Positions 8,901 through 14,312 of a stretch of DNA of 24,958 nt are shown here, piece after piece; position 1 is the stretch's first letter, and every line of letters begins with the position of its first letter. Both the position numbers and the translations under genes were made by a program. Origin of the DNA: Epsilonproteobacteria bacterium UBA6211 (lineage in GTDB: Bacteria > Campylobacterota > Campylobacteria > Campylobacterales > Arcobacteraceae). The DNA lies in NCBI GenBank assembly GCA_002421845.1, contig DISL01000069.1, forward strand, positions 1-24,958. Direction: 5' to 3'. The notes under the pieces are model-generated. The model was not told where the DNA came from. It searched no databases and saw nothing but the letters and a program-made list of their open reading frames with translations.

Positions 8901-11161
8901 GCTTCTTCTTTTGGAAATACATCATAATCAGACTTACCTATCAAATCATCTTTAGATAATCCAGAAAAAGAACAAAATGTCTCATTCAACAACACCCAAC
9001 GGTGCTCTCTATCTTTTACAAAAACAGGATCAGGTATAGAGTCAATAAGTTGATGAAGAAAGTTATACGAATCAGCCAACTCTTTTTCTATTAGTTTTCG
9101 CTCCGTAATATCTTCTAGTAGTGCTAATATATAATCCACACTGCCATCTTCATGACGAACACAACTAACAACTAAATTTACATAAATCATCTCTTTATCT
9201 TTGCGTTCAACACGCTTTTCTAACATATAATCATCTATTTCACCGATTAAGAGCTTATTAAACATTTGAATCTCATATTCTAAATCATCAGGATGAGTAA
9301 TATCTATCCAATTAATTTTTGAAAGTTCTTCATGGCTATATCCAAGCATTTCACAAAGTTTGTTATTGGTTTGAACCCATCCATTTTTAACGGATGTGAT
9401 AGCCATACCGATAATTTGTCGCTCAAAGAAAAGACGCATTTTCTCATCTTCTTTTCGTTTTTCAACTTCCAATCGCTCTGTTATATTTCTAGCTACGGCT
9501 AGATTGTATCCTATACCATTATATTCAAAATAATTTGCACTTACCTCTATAGGGAAAATTTTACCATCTTTGCTTTGATGATTACTCAATAGTAAAGTTG
9601 AATTGTATTCTTTTATATTATTCCAATGCTCTTCCCATTTTTCTTGTGTCATATTTGGGTCTATATTTATAACATTAAGTTTTCTCAACTCATTTTCTTC
9701 ATATCCCAAACTTTGCCTTGCAGCTTCATTGAAATAATGAAAGTTTGAATTCTCATCAATCAAAAATACAGCTTCACTTATTTGATTTAACGCAAACTCT
9801 TTTAAAAGCAGGGTTTCTTGAGACTCTTTTTGTGTGGTAATATCCCTTACATTTGCTATATAATAAAGTATCTCATCGTATTCATTTTTTATTACCGTCA
9901 AATCTACGTTTACCGGGAATTTACTTCCATCTTTTCTTATATTCACCGCTTCAAAAGATACAAATGACTTCTCAAACGCCTCCTTTTGTTTGACTGACCA
10001 CATCTCTAAATACTCAGGTGCTACAATATCAGGAATTATTATTTCATTTAACTCTTTTGCACTATATCCATACATCTTACAAAATGCTGGATTTACCATT
10101 TCAAAGTTGTTACTTGTCCCCTTGTGTACTGCTACTCCCCAATGAGTTTGAGTAAATATATCTTCCCATTGTCTCAATGCTTTCTCAATTTCAGATTGTT
10201 TTGCTACTTCTTTTTCCAACCTAGCAATTTTATCATAAGCACTCTCCTCAACATCATAAGCAAGTATAGAAGTAGCATCTATTGTATTTGAAGTTATAGG
10301 CAAAACAATAGTAAATGAAGCACCGTAAGCATTATTTTGTACTTTTATACGACCTTTCATCCTATTTTCAATAATATTTCTTACTATAAAAAGCCCTATA
10401 CCGGTACTATTTTCCTTTGAACTAACTGAATATTCAAAAATCTTTTCTATAGGTTCTTGATATATCCCTCCACCGTTATCTTGGATAGTGATAATTATAT
10501 TGTCATCATCTTTTAATACATTTAATTCAATCAAAGGCTCTTTTATTTTTCTCTCAATCAAAATATCTTTCGCATTTAATATAATATTTAATATCACATT
10601 TGCAAATTCACTTCTATCTCCATGAAGAAAAAAACTTTTATCACAATCAAACTTTAAAGAGATTTGTTCTACTTTCATAGAATAACTAACCATAAGGGAT
10701 ATATTGGAAATTTCTTCATAAATATTAAAGTCGTTTTTCTCACTTTTTTGAGCTTTGAAAAAACGGTAAAACGTAGCTATGGTATCTGATAAATGATATA
10801 TAATTTTGTAGCTTTTTTCTATTGAATCGGATAGTTTTTCATTGGATACCTCACCTTTGAGAAGTAATGTAGCATGAAGATTTGATAATATCGCACCAAG
10901 ACCGCCCAAAGGTTCTTTCCACTGATGGGAAATATTACCTATCAGTTCCCCTACCGATGCTTGTCGGGATTGTAAAAAGAGCATTTTTTCTTGAATGTGC
11001 ATTTTAAATGATATATTGTCTTTTTCTTTTTTTAGTAATTCAATTTGTTTTTTGAAAGTGCGATTGTCAAATATTTGCTTAATTAAAAACAAGAATAAAA
11101 TCAAGCTAATAATGAATAAAAGAATTGTATTTTGTTCTAAAAATTCAATCAATAATATCAT
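5957..11161 (-). CDS. Histidine kinase with N-terminal kinase core followed by eleven PAS domains
   Basis: A 1734-residue sensor protein of unusual order. An N-terminal membrane helix (about 11-28) is followed by a short coil and a complete kinase core. The H-box G-N-I-S-H-Q-W-K-E-P-L has its phospho-accepting His at 79. The ATPase domain has the N-box L-N-A-K-D around N196, the G1 box D-N-G-G-G at 228-232 and the G2 box T-G-I-G-L-F at 253-258. The core ends near 290. Eleven PAS domains follow, ending near 440, 560, 687, 808, 950, 1078, 1198, 1322, 1437, 1557 and 1695, most closed by D-I-T-E-R-K. The C-terminus is a coiled coil (E-E-R-T-K-E-L-K-K-A-L) of the kind that normally leads into a kinase, yet the gene stops there. 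The ATG directly follows the TAG of the response regulator gene, so they form one operon. PAS 2 and 7 are close copies. The signal is unknown. Confidence 0.93.
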   Translation of the reverse strand: MILLIEFLEQNTILLFIISLILFLFLIKQIFDNRTFKKQIELLKKEKDNISFKMHIQEKMLFLQSRQASVGELIGNISHQWKEPLGGLGAILSNLHATLLLKGEVSNEKLSDSIEKSYKIIYHLSDTIATFYRFFKAQKSEKNDFNIYEEISNISLMVSYSMKVEQISLKFDCDKSFFLHGDRSEFANVILNIILNAKDILIERKIKEPLIELNVLKDDDNIIITIQDNGGGIYQEPIEKIFEYSVSSKENSTGIGLFIVRNIIENRMKGRIKVQNNAYGASFTIVLPITSNTIDATSILAYDVEESAYDKIARLEKEVAKQSEIEKALRQWEDIFTQTHWGVAVHKGTSNNFEMVNPAFCKMYGYSAKELNEIIIPDIVAPEYLEMWSVKQKEAFEKSFVSFEAVNIRKDGSKFPVNVDLTVIKNEYDEILYYIANVRDITTQKESQETLLLKEFALNQISEAVFLIDENSNFHYFNEAARQSLGYEENELRKLNVINIDPNMTQEKWEEHWNNIKEYNSTLLLSNHQSKDGKIFPIEVSANYFEYNGIGYNLAVARNITERLEVEKRKEDEKMRLFFERQIIGMAITSVKNGWVQTNNKLCEMLGYSHEELSKINWIDITHPDDLEYEIQMFNKLLIGEIDDYMLEKRVERKDKEMIYVNLVVSCVRHEDGSVDYILALLEDITERKLIEKELADSYNFLHQLIDSIPDPVFVKDREHRWVLLNETFCSFSGLSKDDLIGKSDYDVFPKEEADIFWEKDEFVFDSGEVNINEEYLTSTDGVRHSIETVKTMFTLSDGKQYLVGTIRDITERKLIQEKIEKLNITLEHKVIERTAEISKKEREFRTLAENMPDFLSRYDKEGRRIYVNPALCNYFGVSCDELVGFTPQGKPLIGVPKELQEKINYVLQSGYKTQMEIQAKKDGKELWWNLIFAAEFDEDGKIEGVISIGHDITEQKEITNALKKSEEAFRAMVENSPDVIMRYDRECRRTYINPLGLVLMGKSEEELLGKTPREFSPLPNLEEFEKAFHTVLTEAKEVKIEGEFLIPNGERRWGEQRIVPELNQEGEVVSVLVIGRDITELRKAHKELLFKNFAMENVNESIFLVDETGKFKYVNQGACKALGYISEELLSLSIGDIDPDWPSERWCEYWEILKQEKSMTMELRHKRKDGTIFPVEAVANYIEYEGIGYNMGLVRDISERKNAENEIKEREEKFSKLFMSSPAAVSVTSIDRNMYLEVNDSFLYFTKYTRDEVVGKSSAELQLFANLDERAEFFRMVLEDGMVRGFEFQYRAKDGTTGYGIAYATLLNIQGERCVLAHSYDINATKQLELVSTAINSTSEAVYITDETFSIIYVNDGACKMLGYTKEELTSMKVYEIDVLYSLEDLSTIKETKRLNQQMVFETKHKRKNGTIIDVEIAGGSFSFHNKTVFVSVVKDITAKKEYEKQLHLLQTAINNASDAIYIIGDNREIKYVSDTSCKMLGYSVDEFLTMKVEDIDPYMSVDEIIGVREKVKDFNSTIFQTQHRTKNGNILNVEITVTKFIFNDTVLNLSIVKDITRQIRQEEEIRELNKTLEVKVAEKTKELEKALQFNESIIQAIPDMLFEISKECVYLNIWARDEKLLAQQKEILLGKSFKDMLPPDAVEVSVQTMREVDMYGSSLGNTYKLDFPDGEHWFELHTTKKESDGNYLALVRDITERKKAQNALVELNSTLEEKIEERTKELKKALDVNNKL

Positions 11162-11860
11162 CTATTTTGTGCCGTCAAAATCTGTTAATCGATACCCTAT
11201 TCCTCTAACTGATATTATTATATCTTCTCCAAGTTTTTTTCGGATTCTTAATACCAAATTTTTTATTGCCGATTCACAAATAGCTTCATAAGGCCATAGA
11301 GTTTCGGATATTTCTTCTTTATCTACAGTTTTTGGGAACTTTGAAATCAATAATTTAATTAATTCCAACTCTTTATATCCAAGAAGCACTATCTCACCGT
11401 TTTGATATAGTTCTTGAGTGCCTGTATTGTAGTAAATATCTTTACTAAGAGGTATCAAACCTTGGTTTTTACTAGCTCTTTGCATAGATTTATTTATAGT
11501 TTTGACTAAAGAATTTAAATCAACAGGCTTTATTATATATCCATCTATAGAGAGGTTTGCAGCATTTACGAGTAACTCTTGTTCCGTAAAACTGGTAAGT
11601 AAAATAACAGGAGTTTCATAATCACTTTTACGTATTTTTTCTACCAAACTCAAACCATCCATACTAGGCATTTTGATGTCACTTATCACCATATCAGGTT
11701 TTTCTTCCACATAAAACTCATAAGCCTTATAACCATCATTGGCAACGAAAACCTTTTTGAATAACATCTCTAAAATTTCTGCTATTTGTGTTCTCATTAT
11801 AACATCATCTTCAGCAAAAAGAACCGTTTTATTCTTAAGAAACAACACATCATTTACCAT
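11162..11860 (-). CDS. OmpR/PhoB-family response regulator
   Basis: A DNA-binding response regulator of about 230 residues, presumably phosphorylated by the kinase encoded immediately downstream. The receiver domain has the acidic pocket F-A-E-D-D, the phospho-acceptor Asp in V-I-S-D-I-K-M-P, the T-S switch in L-L-T-S and the Lys in I-I-K-P. The C-terminal winged helix runs from G-Y-K-E-L-E-L to the closing block RGIGYRL, which is diagnostic of the Trans_reg_C family. The frame extends to a GTG at 11872, but I prefer the ATG at 11860-11858: it has a G-rich stretch 5 nt upstream, whereas the GTG has only AAGAA too close. Its stop TAG abuts the kinase ATG with no gap. Regulators of this class bind direct repeats with an 11-bp period, as found at 1992-2059 and 5755-5820, so it is the obvious but unproven candidate for those sites. 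Confidence 0.93.
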   Translation of the reverse strand: MVNDVLFLKNKTVLFAEDDVIMRTQIAEILEMLFKKVFVANDGYKAYEFYVEEKPDMVISDIKMPSMDGLSLVEKIRKSDYETPVILLTSFTEQELLVNAANLSIDGYIIKPVDLNSLVKTINKSMQRASKNQGLIPLSKDIYYNTGTQELYQNGEIVLLGYKELELIKLLISKFPKTVDKEEISETLWPYEAICESAIKNLVLRIRKKLGEDIIISVRGIGYRLTDFDGTK

Positions 11861-11903
11861 ATAAGCCCCCACTTCTTGATATAGATATTTTTAATCAAAC
11901 CTT

Positions 11904-11909
11904 ATTATA
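11904..11909 (-). promoter_or_regulatory. Candidate -10 box for the response regulator-kinase operon
   Basis: TATAAT on the minus strand, 43 bp before the preferred ATG of the regulator gene. No clear -35 and no copy of the TGACCG tandem sites is seen in 11873-12043, so autoregulation through those sites is not supported. Confidence 0.4.
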
Positions 11910-12043
11910 AATAATTTTTCTTATATAGCACACATTCTAACATTTTTATACTTTATTTATACTTGTACTAATAAAAACTCTCTTATAATTTTATTTTTAT
12001 ATGTGTTAAATATCGCTTACAAACTTAATTTCATAAAAATAAG

Positions 12044-12178
12044 CTATATATTAATGATATTATCAATAATAAAATCTTTATGTACCATCTCATTATTAGA
12101 TTTTATAAAATGCCTTACTGTTTCTGTTTTACCTATGATATTTCGTTGAAATACATATATCCACGAAATAAGTGGCAT
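12044..12178 (-). CDS. Small hypothetical frame or gene remnant (44 aa)
   Basis: A 44-codon frame from ATG 12178 to TAG 12044 encodes a peptide with a mixed, protein-like composition (N-I-I-G-K-T-E-T-V-R-H-F-I-K, then E-M-V-H-K-D-F-I-I-D-N-I). The frame is open upstream of the ATG to about 12196, and there is no good ribosome site. It lies just downstream of the nucleotidyltransferase gene and overlaps the inverted repeat at 12164-12196. I do not recognise it. It could be the tail of a gene lost when the module arrived, or chance. The rest of the gap 11873-12208 holds the regulator promoter and nothing else recognisable. Confidence 0.25.
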   Translation of the reverse strand: MPLISWIYVFQRNIIGKTETVRHFIKSNNEMVHKDFIIDNIINI

Positions 12179-12196
12179 AAAAACAGACTTATTTCG
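12164..12196. repeat. Perfect 10-bp inverted repeat after the nucleotidyltransferase gene
   Basis: CGAAATAAGT (12164-12173) and ACTTATTTCG (12187-12196) are exact reverse complements with a 13-nt loop, 12 nt past the stop at 12209. As RNA on the minus strand this would be a stable hairpin protecting or ending the module's transcript, although no T-tract follows. Confidence 0.55.
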
Positions 12197-12208
12197 TCAT
12201 AATCTCAC

Positions 12209-12769
12209 TTATATACCATCCACAAACATTTCAAGAATTAAATCAAGATGTACCATAAGTGTCTCAGGTCTACAAGCTGCACATTCATTAATTGCCATAG
12301 ACGCCAATAATCTTAATTCATTTTTATGAATATTGCTCTTTTCAATCAAAGATTTTATATCCTCTCTATCTTTATCGTTGAATCTTGAGATTTTCGATAT
12401 TATCAAATCAATCGGTGATAATACATAAATCTTAAACTTATCTTCAATATTTTTATAAGGTATAAGTCTATCAACATAATCGTGATGCATAATGCCCAAT
12501 GTTTGATTATAATTATTATCAAATGTTAGCGTTTGAACATAACCTTCATCATCAAACCATAAAACACTTAAATCGTTAGGTATTTGCAATGCATGAGATA
12601 AAGCAATATCTAAATCGTCAGACACTCTTACTTCAGTCAACAGATGTACGGCAGCACCACCTGCGATATATGCTTCAACAGGTTCTTTGCGATGTTCATC
12701 CGGAATTTTTTTACTTAGTTCTTCAAGCATCTCATCTATAGCTTGTTTATAATTATTTTGAATATTCAA
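12209..12769 (-). CDS. Nucleotidyltransferase-fold protein, probable toxin of a two-gene module
   Basis: A 186-residue protein with the polymerase-beta-type nucleotidyltransferase signature: A-Y-I-A-G-G-A-A at about 34-41 followed by R-V-S-D-D-L-D-I-A-L, with D52 and D54 as the likely metal-binding pair. The later block L-I-I-S-K-I-S-R-F-N-D-K-D-R-E-D-I is typical of the DUF6036/AbiEii-like branch, whose members often act as toxins or abortive-infection proteins. The start is TTG at 12769: AAAGG lies 6 nt upstream inside the preceding gene, and the TTG overlaps that gene's TGA. So the pair is tightly coupled, antitoxin-like gene first. Its substrate (tRNA, protein or other) cannot be told. 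A non-toxic housekeeping role is possible. Confidence 0.7.
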   Translation of the reverse strand: MNIQNNYKQAIDEMLEELSKKIPDEHRKEPVEAYIAGGAAVHLLTEVRVSDDLDIALSHALQIPNDLSVLWFDDEGYVQTLTFDNNYNQTLGIMHHDYVDRLIPYKNIEDKFKIYVLSPIDLIISKISRFNDKDREDIKSLIEKSNIHKNELRLLASMAINECAACRPETLMVHLDLILEMFVDGI

Positions 12770-13248
12770 AATGTACCTTTAACCTTATATTGCGTAAATC
12801 TTCCCATATCTATACCGTTTTTCAATCCATAAAGCCTTACAAATCCATCTCCGCTCAAAGATGGATTTTTGTGAAATAGCGGAATATCTTTTACCTCAGG
12901 GATAACATCTAGTTTTCTTTTTGTTACCAGTGTATAAATATATGCACTTCTTTGCCTAATATGTGAAGGTAACTTTTTATTTAGTGCAAACCTTTTCCAT
13001 TTTTTGGTCTCACCTAGCATAAGCGGATACAACTGTTTTTCAAAATCTATTTGGTTATCAAAAAAATTCTCATTTTCAAGAACTCTTAGATATGTTTCAT
13101 CGCTATTGGATTCTAAAAGTATTTTTGCCGACGTATAATCAAGGGCTGATAATAATTTAACTAAATTTGCCCTCTTGGTACTTTTTTTCCAATCACTGAG
13201 AGTTCTTGTAGAAACACCAAGAAGTTCTGATAATTCTTTTTGTTTCAT
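12766..13248 (-). CDS. HTH-domain protein, probable antitoxin/repressor partner
   Basis: A protein of about 160 residues with a helix-turn-helix right at the N-terminus (KELSELLGVSTRTLSDWKKS). The remainder is of unknown family, rich in charged residues and containing a Lys/Arg-rich stretch (K-L-P-S-H-I-R-Q-R-S-A-Y-I-Y). I choose ATG 13248, because GGAGG lies 5-6 nt upstream; the in-frame ATG at 13260 has no ribosome site. The gene has a consensus promoter 30-60 bp upstream and its stop overlaps the nucleotidyltransferase start. A DNA-binding first gene coupled to a nucleotidyltransferase second gene is the layout of AbiE-like and related toxin-antitoxin loci. That assignment is by context and not by family match. 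Confidence 0.65.
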   Translation of the reverse strand: MKQKELSELLGVSTRTLSDWKKSTKRANLVKLLSALDYTSAKILLESNSDETYLRVLENENFFDNQIDFEKQLYPLMLGETKKWKRFALNKKLPSHIRQRSAYIYTLVTKRKLDVIPEVKDIPLFHKNPSLSGDGFVRLYGLKNGIDMGRFTQYKVKGTF

Positions 13249-13278
13249 AATTTCCTCCATACTGTCGTTTATGATGAC

Positions 13279-13307
13279 ATTATACTACATAAAACACTAC
13301 CTGTCAA
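13279..13307 (-). promoter_or_regulatory. Consensus sigma-70 promoter of the HTH-nucleotidyltransferase module
   Basis: TTGACA (13307-13302), a 17-bp spacer and TATAAT (13284-13279) on the minus strand: a full match to the bacterial sigma-70 consensus. The predicted start is near 13272, giving a leader of about 24 nt to the chosen ATG. No other promoter in this window has a recognisable -35. Confidence 0.85.
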
Positions 13308-13311
13308 TACT

Positions 13312-13334
13312 AAATAAGCGGATACTGCTTATTT
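13312..13334. repeat. Inverted repeat between bioD and the HTH module
   Basis: AAATAAGC (13312-13319) and GCTTATTT (13327-13334) pair exactly around a 7-nt centre; the centre adds one further G-C pair and one mismatch. It lies 5 bp upstream of the module's -35 and 21 bp past the bioD stop. It may be an operator for the HTH protein or a weak bioD terminator. Confidence 0.5.
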
Positions 13335-13355
13335 TAACATTTCTCAGAATCTAAC

Positions 13356-13988
13356 CTATATATCCTCCACAAACCTTATTTCACCGAAATAATCTTTCAA
13401 AAAAGGGTAACTTACATCATAAAAACTATCTTTATCACGGTAAAGATTCACATACCAATCATACTCTATACCGTAATCTTTCAAAGCTTTTATACTAAGC
13501 ATAGTATCGTTTATACATCCTAAATTACTTGGGCTTACCAAAACTGCAGGAGTTTCAAAAAGCTTAATCAAATCTATCATAAAAACACCTTTTTTGATAG
13601 GAACCATAAGCCCTCCGGCACCCTCTATTATAAGCACGTCGCAAAAGTTTTGCAAATAATTTTTTTGTCTTATCAAAAAATCTATATCTATATCCACTCC
13701 GTTACTTGCCGTATATGGGGCAGCAGGTAGCGTAAATCTATATGGTACTACTTCTTCTACGGTAACATTAAACTCAGGATTTAACTCACTAGCAAGGCGA
13801 AGCATACTGCCACCGTCAAGTGGATTGTTGTTTTGTACCCCTGTTTCTATAGGTTTATAGTACCCTACTTTATAACCCTCTTTTGCATACTTTTTGAGTA
13901 ACTTTTGGGCAACATAAGTTTTTCCTACATCGGTATTTGTAGCAGTTACAAAGTAACATAATCTCTTTTGTGGTATAATTTTTTCCAT
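13356..13988 (-). CDS. bioD: ATP-dependent dethiobiotin synthetase
   Basis: BioD closes the ureido ring of dethiobiotin from 7,8-diaminopelargonate, CO2 and ATP, the penultimate step of biotin synthesis, in the cytosol as a dimer. The 210-residue length is usual. The N-terminal P-loop T-A-T-N-T-D-V-G-K-T, the K-P-I-E-T-G substrate block, E-G-A-G-G-L-M-V-P and P-S-N-L-G are all present. It stands alone with no other bio gene in the window. It is divergent from clpS with only 27 bp between start codons. Its ATG has no Shine-Dalgarno, and a TATAAT box ends 6 nt before it, so the message may be leaderless. Confidence 0.95.
   Translation of the reverse strand: MEKIIPQKRLCYFVTATNTDVGKTYVAQKLLKKYAKEGYKVGYYKPIETGVQNNNPLDGGSMLRLASELNPEFNVTVEEVVPYRFTLPAAPYTASNGVDIDIDFLIRQKNYLQNFCDVLIIEGAGGLMVPIKKGVFMIDLIKLFETPAVLVSPSNLGCINDTMLSIKALKDYGIEYDWYVNLYRDKDSFYDVSYPFLKDYFGEIRFVEDI
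13974..13979 (+). promoter_or_regulatory. -10 box of clpS-clpA, inside the start of bioD
   Basis: TATAAT on the plus strand, 36 bp before the clpS GTG, within the first codons of bioD. Its start point would be near 13986, leaving the clpS Shine-Dalgarno AAGGA in the leader. Confidence 0.55.
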
Positions 13989-13994
13989 AAGTGA

Positions 13995-14000
13995 ATTATA
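13995..14000 (-). promoter_or_regulatory. -10 box of bioD, facing the clpS promoter
   Basis: TATAAT on the minus strand, ending 6 nt before the bioD ATG, so transcription would begin at or within a base or two of the ATG. It faces the clpS -10 at 13974-13979 with 15 bp between them, so both polymerases cannot bind at once. Confidence 0.5.
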
Positions 14001-14015
14001 TCAAAAAGGAACTAA

Positions 14016-14309
14016 GTGGCAACCGAATTTGAAACTTTTGAAGAGATTAAGATAGAAGAACCAAAAATGTACAAAGTTATATTACTCAACGATGATTATA
14101 GTACAATGGATTTTGTTATTGAAGTTTTGATGAAAGTTTTTAGAAAAACACTAGAACAATCAACGGTGATAATGCTAAATATACACAATAACGGTAAAGA
14201 AGTATGCGGTGTATATACACACGAAATAGCTCTTACTAAATCAGCACAAGTAAGAAATATGGCAAGAGCTAGGAATTTTCCGTTAAAAGCTATAGTTCAA
14301 GAGGATTAA
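14016..14309 (+). CDS. clpS: ATP-dependent Clp protease adaptor ClpS
   Basis: ClpS binds N-degron substrates and hands them to ClpA-ClpP. The 97-residue protein has an acidic disordered N-terminus, then the diagnostic K-V-I-L-L-N-D-D-Y-S-T-M-D-F-V block that forms the binding pocket, and the G-V-Y-T-H-E-I-A segment that contacts ClpA. The start is GTG at 14016 with AAGGA 5 nt upstream. The stop is 3 nt before clpA, the common clpS-clpA arrangement. Confidence 0.96.
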   Translation: MATEFETFEEIKIEEPKMYKVILLNDDYSTMDFVIEVLMKVFRKTLEQSTVIMLNIHNNGKEVCGVYTHEIALTKSAQVRNMARARNFPLKAIVQED

Positions 14310-14312
14310 AAT

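Noticed and set aside
12164..13334. Terminal inverted repeats of an insertion sequence around the HTH module
   Set aside because: The two repeats are each self-complementary hairpins with different sequences apart from a shared AAATAAG core, there is no transposase, and no target-site duplication was found.
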